From positions 124,001-188,000 of the forward strand of contig NZ_STGU01000001.1 of the NCBI RefSeq assembly GCF_004912135.1: DNA of 64,000 nt, read 5' to 3'. The first letter of the stretch is position 1. The number at the start of each line of letters is the position of its first letter. The position numbers were made by a program, and so were the translations under genes. Shown here piece after piece: positions 33,728-43,226 of the stretch. The notes below the pieces were generated by a model. It was not told the origin of the DNA. It ran no database searches and was given only the letters and a program-made list of their open reading frames with translations. Source of the DNA: Rhizobium rosettiformans W3 (lineage in GTDB: Bacteria > Pseudomonadota > Alphaproteobacteria > Rhizobiales > Rhizobiaceae).

Positions 33728-34471
33728 ATGAAAATTGCCGTTATCAATCCGAATACGACTGCCAGCATGACTGCGACCATTGCCGATGCTGCGCGGCGGG
33801 TCGCCCATGACGGAACCGAAATCCTGGCGATCACCTCGTCGATGGGGCCTGTTTCGATCGAGGGCTATTATGACGAGGTCTTCGCGGTGCCCGGCCTGCT
33901 GGTGGAAATCGTCAAGGCCGAACGCGAAGGGGCAGATGCAATCGTGATTGCCTGTTTCGACGATACCGGGCTCGATGCAGCCCGGGCGCTGGCCGGCATC
34001 CCGGTCATAGGCATCTGCGAGGCGGCCCTTTCAGCGACCTCCTTTATCGCCCAACGGTTCTCCGTCGTGACCACCATGGAACGTTCGCGGCTCCCGGTCG
34101 AACATCTCGTGCATCGCTACGGCATGGGTAGCCGCTGCAAGGTGCGGGCGGCGGACGTGCCCGTTCTTTCCCTTGAGGATCCAAACTCCAACGCCCGCGA
34201 CCGGCTGCGCAGCGAGATCTCGGCAGCGCTGAAGGACGACAGGGCCGAGGCGATCGTGCTGGGCTGTGCCGGCATGGCGGATCTCACGGCATCGCTGCGG
34301 CAGGAGTTCGGCGTGCCCGTGATCGACGGCGTGGCTGCGGCCGTCAAACAGGCGGAGAGCCTGGTTGCGCAGGGCTTGTCGACTGCCAAACGCGGCGCCT
34401 ATGCGAGCCCGGTTCACAAGGCCTATGGCGGGGAACTCGCTCGCTTCGCGCCCCAGGCGATGGAGGCTTGA
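33728..34471 (+). CDS. Asp/Glu/hydantoin racemase family protein
   Basis: This 247-residue member of the cofactor-independent racemase family starts with INPNTTASMT. It carries two catalytic cysteines, Cys76 in VIACFDDTGLDA and Cys180 in IVLGCAGMAD. Such enzymes invert the alpha carbon of hydantoins or acidic amino acids. Linked to an ABC importer, it probably acts on the imported compound. The following acetyltransferase gene begins within two bases of its stop. Confidence 0.9.
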   Translation: MKIAVINPNTTASMTATIADAARRVAHDGTEILAITSSMGPVSIEGYYDEVFAVPGLLVEIVKAEREGADAIVIACFDDTGLDAARALAGIPVIGICEAALSATSFIAQRFSVVTTMERSRLPVEHLVHRYGMGSRCKVRAADVPVLSLEDPNSNARDRLRSEISAALKDDRAEAIVLGCAGMADLTASLRQEFGVPVIDGVAAAVKQAESLVAQGLSTAKRGAYASPVHKAYGGELARFAPQAMEA

Positions 34472-34473
34472 GC

Positions 34474-35319
34474 GTGGCCGCTGACGCGGAGATCCGCGTG
34501 CTCGAGGCCGCCGAGGTTGAGGAGCTTGTCGGCTGGGCGGCGCTGGAAGGCTGGAACCCGGGGCATGGCGATGCGGCCGCCTTCCGATCCGCCGATCCCT
34601 ATGGCTTTCTCGGATGTTTCGTTGGCGGACGGCTCGCTGCGGGCATTTCGGCCGTGCGCTATGGTTCCGGTTTCGGGTTCATCGGCCTTTATATCTGCCA
34701 CCCTGATTTCCGCGGCCGAGGTTTCGGACGGCAGGTTTGGGATGCCGGCATGGCGCATCTCGCAGGCCGGGTCATCGGCCTCGACGGTGTCATCGAGCAG
34801 CAGGCGAATTATGGTCGCATGGGCTTCGTGCCGGCCTATGACACCGTGCGCTGGAGCATCGAGCGTTTGCCGGCTTTGACCCGGTCGGGTGCCGGCTGCC
34901 ATGTGATGGATGAAGCTGATGTCACCGAGGTTTCGGCCTTCGACCGGGCTTTCTTTCCCGAGTTCCGTGACGCGTTCCTTGCTACGTGGCTGCGATCCCC
35001 CCGTCGGGCCTTCGTCTGCCGGCGTCAAGGTGCCGTCGCGGGTTATGCCGTGCTGCGTCCCTGCCTCAGCGGCTACAAGATCGGACCGCTCTTTGCTGCA
35101 GACGGGCGCACGGCGGAGGATCTTCTCAAGGTCTGCCTCGAAAACCTGCAAGGCGAAGAGGTCCATCTGGACGTGCCGGATTATCAGGAAGGGTTCCGCT
35201 ATCTCCTTGGCCGGCTCGGCTTCAAGCCGGGTTTCAGGACCGCGCGGATGTATCGCGGGGAAGCACCCTCAGTGCAAAAGGCAGGCATCTATGCCATTAC
35301 CACGCTGGAACTCGGCTGA
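34474..35319 (+). CDS. GNAT-family N-acetyltransferase (double-domain)
   Basis: This 281-residue protein has an N-terminal GNAT domain with the acetyl-CoA motif HPDFRGRGFGRQVWDAG (about 73-89). A C-terminal GNAT-like region follows, with VAGYAVLRPCLSGYKIGPLFA. The frame opens with a TTG at 34468, but the GTG at 34474 is better placed, seven bases after GGAGG (34462-34466). The overlap with the racemase end suggests coupling. It may acetylate an amine derived from the imported compound; the substrate is unknown. Confidence 0.8.
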   Translation: MAADAEIRVLEAAEVEELVGWAALEGWNPGHGDAAAFRSADPYGFLGCFVGGRLAAGISAVRYGSGFGFIGLYICHPDFRGRGFGRQVWDAGMAHLAGRVIGLDGVIEQQANYGRMGFVPAYDTVRWSIERLPALTRSGAGCHVMDEADVTEVSAFDRAFFPEFRDAFLATWLRSPRRAFVCRRQGAVAGYAVLRPCLSGYKIGPLFAADGRTAEDLLKVCLENLQGEEVHLDVPDYQEGFRYLLGRLGFKPGFRTARMYRGEAPSVQKAGIYAITTLELG

Positions 35320-35325
35320 TGCGTC

Positions 35326-35826
35326 TCAGTCGGTCATGCCCGATGGTGCCGCCAGCGGCAGCATGTCCTTGTAGATACCGGGCGAAGAGCCCGGAATGGC
35401 GATGGCACCGACGCTCTTCTCGTAGAAGCCCATGGGGCCAGCGCCTCCGATGATCGCGTATCCGTAGCCTTGGTCGCGCATGTCCATGAGCGTTCGGATC
35501 AGAAGCGCGTGGCCGATGCCGCGTCCGCGCGCGGCCTCGTCCACGCCGGTCGGGCCGAAGAAACCTTTCATCGTCGCCTCGTGGCAGGCAAAGCCGAGCA
35601 GTGTCTCACCTTCGTGGGCGATCCAGCAGGTCACGGGCTGGCGCATGATGGCCGCTGTCGCTTCCGATGCCCAGCCGGCGCCGAAACGAGGCTCGATCCA
35701 GGCGCAAAGCCCAGAGAGTTCCGGCACCAGCGCGCGCCTTATCGTGACGCCCTCTGCCTCCATCCGCCGGTCTAGATCCGTATTGGCCTGGAGTTCATAG
35801 AGTTTCACCAGCATGTCTGCTGCCAT
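35326..35826 (-). CDS. GNAT-family N-acetyltransferase
   Basis: This 166-residue single GNAT domain carries GVDEAARGRGIGHALLIRTLMDMRDQGYGYAIIGGAGP, which includes the acetyl-CoA-binding R/QxxGxG/A segment RGRGIG. The ATG at 35826 has GGGAGG five bases upstream. It is the last gene of the nag operon, one base after the kinase stop. An amino-sugar or amino-sugar-phosphate substrate is plausible from context only. Confidence 0.85.
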   Translation of the reverse strand: MAADMLVKLYELQANTDLDRRMEAEGVTIRRALVPELSGLCAWIEPRFGAGWASEATAAIMRQPVTCWIAHEGETLLGFACHEATMKGFFGPTGVDEAARGRGIGHALLIRTLMDMRDQGYGYAIIGGAGPMGFYEKSVGAIAIPGSSPGIYKDMLPLAAPSGMTD

Positions 35827-35827
35827 G

Positions 35828-36760
35828 TCAGCCTCCCTGATGCTCGCTGGCAAAATCCAGCCCGAGGATTGCGGCGCCGATCAGACCGGGTTCGACGCCA
35901 CAGGCGGCCTGAACGACGATCGGGCTCTTGAACTTGCGCAGGATGCGTTTGCGCAATGCCGTATCGATCCGCGCGAGCAGTTCCGGCACGTTGGACAGTC
36001 CGCCACCGACGGGCAGGATGGTCGTTCCGGTGACATTGACCACGACGGACAGGGGATCGGCGAGAATGTCGACATAGACGTCGATCGTGCGCTCGGCCTT
36101 GGCGTCGCCGGCCTGCCAGTTCGTGATGATCTCTTCGCTCGTCAGCTGTTTGGCATGAATGTGCCTGTGCAGCTTTTCGAGGCCCCGCGCGCTGCAAATC
36201 GCGTCGATGCAGCCGATCTGGCCGCAGCCGCATTGAAAGCGCGGCACATGGATCGGCGGTGTTCCGGCCTCGGTTGGCTGGATTGGTCCATGGCCCCATT
36301 CGCCGGCAAAACCACTCTCGTTGATCAGCTTGCCATCGATGACGAGGCCGCCGCCGACGCCGGTGCCGAGGATCACACCGAAGACGACGCGATGGCCGCG
36401 GGCCGCCCCGATGCCGGCTTCGGCCAGCACGAAGCAGTCGGCATCGTTGGCGATGATGACCGGCAGGCCGAGCGCCGTTGCCAGATCCGCCTGCAGGGGG
36501 CGGCCGTGGATGCAGGGGATATTGGCCACCACGGCGTTTGCCGTATCGGGATCGATGACCCCGGCGATCGAGATCGCAATGCAGGCAGGCCGTCCGCCGG
36601 CCAGGCTTTCAGCCTCGGCTATGACCGAGGCGAGGGTGGCGACGAAGGCGTCGAAATCGTGGATCGGGGTCGGCTTGCGCGGGAAGGGGCGGATGTCTTC
36701 GGGGCTCATTGCCAGCGCACCCTTGATGGCGGTGCCGCCGATATCGAAGCAGACGATCAT
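35828..36760 (-). CDS. nagK: ROK-family sugar kinase, probably N-acetylglucosamine kinase
   Basis: This 310-residue ROK kinase has the N-terminal phosphate loop FDIGGTAIKGALA, the catalytic IANDADCFVLAEA region and the ROK zinc motif CGCGQIGC (about 180-187). The family signature GTGVGGGLVIDGKLI is present. Next to nagA and a SIS deaminase, GlcNAc (to GlcNAc-6-phosphate) is the likely substrate. It overlaps nagA by ATGA at 36757-36760. Other amino sugars such as ManNAc cannot be excluded. Confidence 0.88.
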   Translation of the reverse strand: MIVCFDIGGTAIKGALAMSPEDIRPFPRKPTPIHDFDAFVATLASVIAEAESLAGGRPACIAISIAGVIDPDTANAVVANIPCIHGRPLQADLATALGLPVIIANDADCFVLAEAGIGAARGHRVVFGVILGTGVGGGLVIDGKLINESGFAGEWGHGPIQPTEAGTPPIHVPRFQCGCGQIGCIDAICSARGLEKLHRHIHAKQLTSEEIITNWQAGDAKAERTIDVYVDILADPLSVVVNVTGTTILPVGGGLSNVPELLARIDTALRKRILRKFKSPIVVQAACGVEPGLIGAAILGLDFASEHQGG

Positions 36761-37941
36761 GCAAAGGCCCGCTTCGGTTCTGTGCCCGCAGCAAAGACGC
36801 AAGTTCCTGCGATCCAGGTCGCGTGGATGTCGAGATCCGAACCAAGCACGACGAAGTCGGCATCCTGGCCGGCCGCGAGGCTACCCTTGCTCGAAGCGCC
36901 GATGGCTTCAGCGGGATAGAGCGATGCCATGCGCAGCGCTTCTTCCAGGGGTTGGTCGAGTTTCTCGTGCACGTAACGCACGCAGGAGAGCATATCGATG
37001 TCGGCGCCGGCCAGCGTTCCATCGGCAAGGGTCAGGCGGCCGTCGCGGCGGTAGACGGCGCGGCCGTTGAGGTCAAAGCCGGTCTGGTCGGTACCGATGG
37101 TCGACATGGCGTCGGTGACGAGAAAGATGTGGGCTGGGCCGGTCTTGGCGGCCAGCGCGATCTTCATGGTGACCGGATCGACATGGAAGCCGTCGGCGAT
37201 CAGGCCGCAATGCAGGGCAGGTGAGGTGAGGGCAGCACCCACGAGGCCGGGTTCGCGATTGCCAAGCGGGCTCATGGCATTGAAGAGATGAGTGACGAGT
37301 GTTGCTCCGGCTTCAACATAGGCTTCGACGCCGGCGCAGGTCGTATCCGTGTGACCGAGGCTGACGCGGTAACCTGCCTTTACCAGGCGCTTGACCTGAT
37401 CCGGTGCGACGCTTTCCGGCGCCACCGTGATCATCGGAATGCCGAAGCGCTGGGCTTGCGCGACGAGGTAATCGAGATCGGTCTCCGTCATCGCGCGTAT
37501 CAGGGCCGGATCATGAGTGCCCTTGCGGGCGATGGAGAGATGCGGGCCTTCGAGATGGAGGCCGAGATAGCCCGGCTCGCCTGCCTTGGCGGTGGCCTCG
37601 CCAGCGGCGATCGCTTCCCGCTTGATCTCGGGTGCGTCCGTGATCAGCGTGACCATCAGAGCCGTCGTGCCGTAACGCGCATGGGCCTCACAGATCGTGC
37701 GGATGCCGGAGACCGTCGGATCGTTGTTGAACAGCACGCCGCCGCCGCCATTCACCTGCAGGTCGATGAAGCCTGGGGCAATCAGCGCATCGCCGGCATC
37801 CTGCCACGGGACACCGGTCGGCAGGTCGGCCTTGTGCAGGATTGCCTTGACCCGGCCGCTTTCGACCAGGAGCGCCGCGTCCTTGTGGAACGTGTGCCCA
37901 TCGAAGATGCGGCTTGCTGTGATGGCGAAGGCTTGGCTCAT
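36757..37941 (-). CDS. nagA: N-acetylglucosamine-6-phosphate deacetylase
   Basis: This 394-residue amidohydrolase removes the acetyl group of GlcNAc-6-phosphate. Visible motifs are GFIDLQVNGGGGV, the metal-site LHLEGPHLS, SLGHTDTTCAGVEAYVEAGATLVTHLFNAM, and the catalytic Asp in FLVTDAMSTIGT. The ATG at 37941 overlaps the stop of the SIS gene; a longer frame to 38295 is a shadow. Its product feeds the SIS-type deaminase encoded before it. Confidence 0.94.
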   Translation of the reverse strand: MSQAFAITASRIFDGHTFHKDAALLVESGRVKAILHKADLPTGVPWQDAGDALIAPGFIDLQVNGGGGVLFNNDPTVSGIRTICEAHARYGTTALMVTLITDAPEIKREAIAAGEATAKAGEPGYLGLHLEGPHLSIARKGTHDPALIRAMTETDLDYLVAQAQRFGIPMITVAPESVAPDQVKRLVKAGYRVSLGHTDTTCAGVEAYVEAGATLVTHLFNAMSPLGNREPGLVGAALTSPALHCGLIADGFHVDPVTMKIALAAKTGPAHIFLVTDAMSTIGTDQTGFDLNGRAVYRRDGRLTLADGTLAGADIDMLSCVRYVHEKLDQPLEEALRMASLYPAEAIGASSKGSLAAGQDADFVVLGSDLDIHATWIAGTCVFAAGTEPKRAFA

Positions 37942-38960
37942 TGGGTCTCGGTGACTTTCTTCAGTGCGACCGGCTTGTCGGGATTGAAGCCACGGGCACG
38001 GGAGAGGGATTCGATGAAGCCATAATAGGGAACGATCAGCGCCAGCGCATCCGTGATCGGATGTCCCGTCGCGATGAAAGGCAGCTTGTGGCCGGCCGTC
38101 GCCTGATCCGAGGTGATGAAGCAGGTGGCATTGCTTGCCGCAAGCTTCGAGACAGTGCCGGCGATCGAGGCTTCCGCCTTGTCGCGGGCGGCAAAGGCGA
38201 CGACGGGGAAATTGCGGCCGACGATCGAGACAGGACCATGCAGGACTTCCGCCGAGGAATAGGCCTCGGCATGCAGTTCGCAGGTTTCCTTGCATTTGAG
38301 CGCGGCTTCGGCAGCGATGGCAAGTGCTGGACCGCGGCCGAGCATGTAGAGTGAGTCTGCCGATTTCAGCGGCTCGAGCAGGGCGCTCCAGTCGAGAGCG
38401 AGTGCCTTGTCGAAGTGCTCGGGCAGGGTATCGACGGCGCGCGTCAGCGCCTCGTCGCGGCTCCAGCTTGCGAGAATGGCGAGGCCGGCCACGATGGAAT
38501 TGACGAAGGATTTGGTCGCGGCGACAGCGATCTCGGGGCCAGCCTTGATGTCGACAGCGAAGGTTGCTGCGTCTGCAAGCGGGGAGGGAAGGGTGTTGAC
38601 GAGGCTGACCGTGGTCGCGCCGCCATGGCGGGCGCCTCTGGCCATCGCGACGATGTCCGGACTTGCGCCCGACTGCGACACGGCAAAGGCGGCTGCCTTG
38701 CCGAGCTTCATCGGCGCCTGATAGATCGAGGCGAGCGAGGGGCCGAGCGAGGCGACCGGCAGGCCCATCTGCAGCTCGATCGCGTATTTCAGAAAGTGTG
38801 CCGCATGATCGGACGAGCCGCGAGCGATGGTCACGACCACGCTGGGATCTTTGTCACGCAGGGCGGTTGCGGCTTCTGCAATGACGGTTCTGGAGGTCTC
38901 CAGCAATCGGGCAGCGGCTGCGGGGATCTCGTCGATCTCCTCACGCATCTTCGTGTTCAT
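37938..38960 (-). CDS. SIS-domain glucosamine-6-phosphate deaminase (NagB-II type)
   Basis: This 340-residue protein has two SIS domains and no glutaminase domain. It has the sugar-phosphate loops IARGSSDHAA and VSQSGASPDIV and the catalytic LHGPVS region near residue 243. Such proteins replace classical NagB in alphaproteobacteria, turning glucosamine-6-phosphate into fructose-6-phosphate and ammonia. It is followed by overlapping nagA. It could also act on a related amino-sugar phosphate. Confidence 0.88.
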   Translation of the reverse strand: MNTKMREEIDEIPAAAARLLETSRTVIAEAATALRDKDPSVVVTIARGSSDHAAHFLKYAIELQMGLPVASLGPSLASIYQAPMKLGKAAAFAVSQSGASPDIVAMARGARHGGATTVSLVNTLPSPLADAATFAVDIKAGPEIAVAATKSFVNSIVAGLAILASWSRDEALTRAVDTLPEHFDKALALDWSALLEPLKSADSLYMLGRGPALAIAAEAALKCKETCELHAEAYSSAEVLHGPVSIVGRNFPVVAFAARDKAEASIAGTVSKLAASNATCFITSDQATAGHKLPFIATGHPITDALALIVPYYGFIESLSRARGFNPDKPVALKKVTETQ

Positions 38961-38971
38961 GGTACGCGCTT

Positions 38972-39739
38972 TCAGTCTTGAGGCTTCATGGGCGAGCCGA
39001 TGCCGAGTTCGGCCACCAGGTCATAGGCGTCGCTGCGATAAAGGGCGCGCGACATTTCCATCACGCGGCCGGTTTCGAGATAGGCGATGCGCTGAACGGA
39101 GAGGGCCGCCGAGCCGGGCGGGACGCCGAGCAGCTTGGTTTCCTCGTCCTTCAGGAGCACGGCCGAAATGCGCTGGTTGGCTCGGACTGGTCGAATGCCG
39201 GCGTCGAGCAGGCAGAGGTAGAGCGAGTCCTCAATCTTATCGGGATCCGGCAGAAGGTCGTCCGGAAGGCTCGTGCGCTCCAGCGCGATCGGCATGTCAT
39301 TGGCGGTTCTCAAGCGGTCGATGCGAGCCACACGGGCACCGCTGACGAGACCCAGCATCATGGTTTCTTCGGCTGTCGGGTAGAACAGGCCACGGCTCAG
39401 CCAGCGGGAGCCGGCGACCATGCCGCGGCGGCGCATGTCTTCGGTGAAGGAGGTGAGCTGGCTCAGCGGCTGCTGCATGCGCGGCACGGGCTTGACGACG
39501 AAGGTGCCGGATCCCCGGCGGCGCACGAGAAGGCCCTCATCCACCAGTTCGTCGATCGCCTTGCGCACCGTCACGCGGCTGATCTCTGCCGCTTCGGCAA
39601 TATCGCGCTCCGCCGGCAGGGCCTCACCATGCTTGAGGCGGCCGGAGGCGACCGCGTCTTCAATCATCTTGCGGAGCTTGACGTAAAGCGGTCCGCCGCG
39701 AACCGATTGCAGCTGTTCCAGGGGTAGGGGTGTGCTCAT
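38972..39739 (-). CDS. GntR/HutC-family (UTRA) regulator, NagR/DasR-like
   Basis: This 255-residue protein has an N-terminal GntR winged helix (LKHGEALPAERDIAEAAEISRV, TVRKAIDELVDEGLLVRRRG) and a C-terminal UTRA ligand domain (about 90-250). NagR and DasR of this group sense glucosamine-6- or GlcNAc-6-phosphate. It is the first gene of the nag operon and is divergent from the importer at 40224. It is therefore expected to regulate both from the shared 484-base region. Confidence 0.9.
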   Translation of the reverse strand: MSTPLPLEQLQSVRGGPLYVKLRKMIEDAVASGRLKHGEALPAERDIAEAAEISRVTVRKAIDELVDEGLLVRRRGSGTFVVKPVPRMQQPLSQLTSFTEDMRRRGMVAGSRWLSRGLFYPTAEETMMLGLVSGARVARIDRLRTANDMPIALERTSLPDDLLPDPDKIEDSLYLCLLDAGIRPVRANQRISAVLLKDEETKLLGVPPGSAALSVQRIAYLETGRVMEMSRALYRSDAYDLVAELGIGSPMKPQD

Positions 39740-40223
39740 GCGTGTCCTCTGCCCTGATGATGGTCAAATCGCAAGCAAGGGGCAGCCGCGACATCGATCT
39801 TCTGCGTCAGCATGCTTGCGTCCCCTCCGTGGTCTTTCTCGAAACAATACCAACCAGAAACCTATTTCGCAAATGGTTTTGAATTTTATCGCTCCAACAT
39901 GGTGGGAAGTCAGAAATCCTGACGTGAAAACAGCAATTTGGCTGTTTTAGGCGCGAATTCGACAGAAGTCGCTTTACGATTGGACTAGTTTTGGTATCTT
40001 AAATTAACGATTGGATAGGAGCCCAATCCGAAACCTCTGGATGGCGTACGCAGTGGAAACACTCGAGGCTGCAGGGGCATCGCTGATCCAGCTCTTCATC
40101 CGATCACGCAGACAGCTGTGAAAACGATTTTCATCAATGGCGAGTTTTTCGCTCACCTTGTTGACGATGTCGGAAATTTGACGCAGTCTGCGAAAAATAA
40201 TTACGAAAGCAGGGGAATGCATC
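39740..40223. promoter_or_regulatory. Divergent control region between the nag operon and the sugar-importer operon
   Basis: No supported gene lies in these 484 bases, which are AT-rich compared with the flanks. ACGATTGGA occurs twice (39976-39984 and 40007-40015), 31 bases apart. ATACCAA (39847-39853) and its complement TTGGTAT (39991-39997) lie about 140 bases apart. They could be half-sites for the UTRA regulator, perhaps with DNA looping. A classic DasR palindrome was not found. Confidence 0.45.
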
Positions 40224-41408
40224 ATGAAGGTCGCGATTGTCGGACTCGGATTCCGTCTTGGTTATCTGGGTCGGGTTTTCAAGGAGATCGACCCGAGCTT
40301 CGAGATCGTCGGTTATGTCGATCCGGCGCCTGCCGGCATGGCGACGCTCGACGAATTTGGCATCTCTCCCGGCAAGGCCTACGACACGCCCGAAGCCCTG
40401 ATTGCCGGCGAAAGCTTCGACCTGCTGATGATCGGTTCGCCCAACCACCTGCATCTTGATCACATCCGCATCGGGCTGGAGGCTGGCCTTACGGTCTTCA
40501 CCGAGAAGCCGATCGTCACCAGCATCGAGGAAAGCTATGCGCTTGCCTCGCTGCTGAATACCTATGGCCACGACCGTCTGCTGGTCGGTCTGGTGCTGCG
40601 ATACTCTCCGCTCTACCGCGATCTGCGCAAGGCCCAGGAAGAGGGGCGGCTCGGCAATGTCGTCTCGATCGAGGCGTCCGAGCATATCCAGCCCTATCAC
40701 GGCGCCTTCTTCATGCGCGACTGGCGCCGTTACGGCCGTTATGCCGGCGGCTTCATGCTGGAGAAGTGCTGCCACGACCTCGACCTCTACAACGGCGTGG
40801 TGGGTGCCCGGCCGCGTTTCGTTGCGAGCTTCGGCGGTCGAAAGAGCTTCGTTCCAGAAAATGCGCCGGAAGCAGAGGGCATAAACGACCTCAATGTCTA
40901 TCACCGCAAGCCGAGCGGCTGGCAGGGTTCCGACAAGGTGTTCGACAGCGACGGCGACATCATCGACTACCAGACCGCGATCGTCGAATACGAGAACGGC
41001 GTGTCGATGACCTTCCACACCAATCTCAACGTTCCGGACGAGTTCCGCCGTTTCTGCGTGATCGGCTCCAAGGGCATGGCCGAAGGCGATTTCGTCCGCG
41101 GCTTCATGGATGTGCATGACGCCCGCACCAATGAGAAGGTGATCGCAAACACCTACAAGGCGCCGTCTGCCCTATCACAGCATTACGGTGCGGACGAGCA
41201 GATGGCCGAAGATGTCATCGCGTTCGTGCAGACCGGTGCCAAGCAGCCGGTGTCCGCCATCGATGCGCTCGAAGCCGGGATCCTGGCGCTTGCCATGGAC
41301 GAGGCGCGGCTCGGCCGTAAGGTCGTCGACCTGAAGCCGGTCTGGGAGAAGTTCGATGCCTGCCTGCATGGCGCGTCGGACGCCCCCTCCCGCATGCGTT
41401 CGGCATAA
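40224..41408 (+). CDS. Gfo/Idh/MocA-family sugar oxidoreductase
   Basis: This 394-residue NAD(P)-dependent enzyme has an N-terminal Rossmann fold starting VAIVGLGFRLGYLGRVF. The conserved TEKPIVTS holds the family's EKP. The C-terminal beta-sheet domain contains GGFMLEKCCHDLDLYN, whose H-D-x-D stretch is the usual catalytic region. It is the first gene of the importer operon, so it probably oxidises or modifies the imported sugar or amino sugar. The exact substrate is unknown. Confidence 0.88.
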   Translation: MKVAIVGLGFRLGYLGRVFKEIDPSFEIVGYVDPAPAGMATLDEFGISPGKAYDTPEALIAGESFDLLMIGSPNHLHLDHIRIGLEAGLTVFTEKPIVTSIEESYALASLLNTYGHDRLLVGLVLRYSPLYRDLRKAQEEGRLGNVVSIEASEHIQPYHGAFFMRDWRRYGRYAGGFMLEKCCHDLDLYNGVVGARPRFVASFGGRKSFVPENAPEAEGINDLNVYHRKPSGWQGSDKVFDSDGDIIDYQTAIVEYENGVSMTFHTNLNVPDEFRRFCVIGSKGMAEGDFVRGFMDVHDARTNEKVIANTYKAPSALSQHYGADEQMAEDVIAFVQTGAKQPVSAIDALEAGILALAMDEARLGRKVVDLKPVWEKFDACLHGASDAPSRMRSA

Positions 41409-41419
41409 GGAGCGGTTGG

Positions 41420-42304
41420 ATGCAGGCTCGCCAAAGCGCCATCATCTTCGCCTGGCTGCTAATCGCGCCGGCGCTTCTCTATATCACCGCGATCGTCGCC
41501 TATCCGCTCGTCGATACCTTCATTCTGTCGTTTACCGATGCCTCGCTGCGCAAGACGACGAACTGGGTGGGCTGGGTCAATTACGAGAAGATCTTCAACG
41601 ACACCTTTGCGACCGTCATTGTCAGGACCTTCATCTGGACCTTCTTCTCGGTGTCGATCAAGATGATTATAGGCACCTTCGGCGCGGCGATGCTGAATGC
41701 CGCCGTGCCGGGCCGCACGCTCTTCCGAGTGCTCACCATGCCGCCTTGGATCGTGCCGATGGCCATCGGCATCTTCATGTGGGGCTGGATGTATAACGGC
41801 CAGTTCGGCATGATCTCCGGCGTGCTGCAGCGCATGGGCGTGGTCGATGGCCCCGTTGCGTTCCTGGCCTATGGCTCGACCGCCTTTTGGGCGACGATCT
41901 TCACCGATGTGTGGATCGGCGTGCCGATGGTGACACTCTATATGCTGGCTGCCATGCAGGCGATCCCGCAGGATCTTTATGAGGCCGCCTGGACCGACGG
42001 CGCCGGTCGCTTCTATCGCTTCCGCCGCATCACTCTGCCGCTGATCCTGCCGGCAATGATCACCATGTCAATGATCTCGCTGATCTCGACCTTTAATTCC
42101 TTCGACATCATCTGGATCCTGACGCGCGGTGGTCCGAGCGGCGAGACCACCACGATGATCATCGACACCTACCACACGGCAATCGGTTCGAAGAAATACG
42201 GTGAAGGTGCTGCCCGCGCAGTGCTGATCTGCATCTTCCTGTCGATCTTCTGCGTCGCCTATTTCCGCGTGACCAGCCGTCTTTCGCAGGAGCACGCTCG
42301 ATGA
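41420..42304 (+). CDS. Carbohydrate ABC importer permease 1 (MalF/UgpA-like)
   Basis: This 294-residue permease has six predicted helices and the EAA loop LYEAAWTDGAGRFYRFRRITLPLILPA (about 190-216). The helix after it ends in TRGGPSGETTTMI, typical of carbohydrate uptake-1 permeases. It overlaps the next permease by ATGA (42301-42304). It forms an amino-sugar or oligosaccharide channel by context with the nag genes. Confidence 0.92.
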   Translation: MQARQSAIIFAWLLIAPALLYITAIVAYPLVDTFILSFTDASLRKTTNWVGWVNYEKIFNDTFATVIVRTFIWTFFSVSIKMIIGTFGAAMLNAAVPGRTLFRVLTMPPWIVPMAIGIFMWGWMYNGQFGMISGVLQRMGVVDGPVAFLAYGSTAFWATIFTDVWIGVPMVTLYMLAAMQAIPQDLYEAAWTDGAGRFYRFRRITLPLILPAMITMSMISLISTFNSFDIIWILTRGGPSGETTTMIIDTYHTAIGSKKYGEGAARAVLICIFLSIFCVAYFRVTSRLSQEHAR

Positions 42305-43161
42305 GCTACGACAAGACAGCCCTGATCAACCGCTATCGCTGGTACGAGCTCGTCGGGATCTATGCAGGCATCGCACTTTTCCTCACCTTTGTGCTCGCGC
42401 CGTTCGTCGAAGGCTTTCTGGTATCGCTGAAGCCGCTCAGCCAGCTTTTCTCCTCTCCCTATCGCTTCTGGCCGGAAAACGGCTCGTTCGACGCCTATTT
42501 CACGATGTGGGAGAGCGTGCCGGGCTTTGCGCGCTATATCTTCAACTCCTTCTTCATTTCCACGATCGCGACCTTCGTCGTGCTGCTGCTGGTGGTGCCG
42601 GCGTCCTACGCCTTCGCCCGGTTCGAGTTCCGCGGCCGTGGCCAGCTGCTCGGCGCCTTCCTCGCGGTCAACATGTTCTCCGGCGCCGTACTGCTCATCC
42701 CGCTCTTCCGGCTGATGCGCTCGTTCGGCGTGCTCAACACCTATTTCGCCATGATCGTGCCGGGTGTGGCCTTCCTCATACCGACCGCCATCTGGCTGCT
42801 GCGCACCTACATGATGCGTATTCCGCGGGAGCTGGAAGAGGCGGCCTATGTCGATGGTGCGAGCTATTTCTACACCTTCCGACGTGTCGTCCTGCCGCTC
42901 GCCATGCCGGGTATCGCGGTCGTTGCCATCACCACCTTCATCGGTGCCTATGCCCAGCAGTTCATCTTCGCGCTGACCTTCAATTCCAAGACCGAATACA
43001 TGCCGCTGCCGATCGGGCTGTTTGCCTATTTCGGTCGCCAGGAGGTCATCTGGAATGAGCTGATGGCGGCAAGCTTTGTCGGGATCGCACCCGCCATGAT
43101 CGTGATCTTCTTCCTGCAGCGCTACCTCGTCAGCGGGCTCACCGCTGGTGCCGTGAAATAG
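42301..43161 (+). CDS. Carbohydrate ABC importer permease 2 (MalG/UgpE-like)
   Basis: This 286-residue permease has six helices and the EAA loop LEEAAYVDGASYFYTFRRVVLPLAMPG (about 179-205). The SFFISTIATFVVLLLVVPASYAFARF stretch is typical of MalG-type subunits. It pairs with the preceding permease. A 65-base gap without a clear terminator leads to the binding-protein gene. Confidence 0.92.
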   Translation: MSYDKTALINRYRWYELVGIYAGIALFLTFVLAPFVEGFLVSLKPLSQLFSSPYRFWPENGSFDAYFTMWESVPGFARYIFNSFFISTIATFVVLLLVVPASYAFARFEFRGRGQLLGAFLAVNMFSGAVLLIPLFRLMRSFGVLNTYFAMIVPGVAFLIPTAIWLLRTYMMRIPRELEEAAYVDGASYFYTFRRVVLPLAMPGIAVVAITTFIGAYAQQFIFALTFNSKTEYMPLPIGLFAYFGRQEVIWNELMAASFVGIAPAMIVIFFLQRYLVSGLTAGAVK

Positions 43162-43226
43162 AGGCTGCCAAACAAAAATTCGGGCCAACCGGACGCTTTC
43201 AACCTGTCAACAAAGGGGAACTACCG

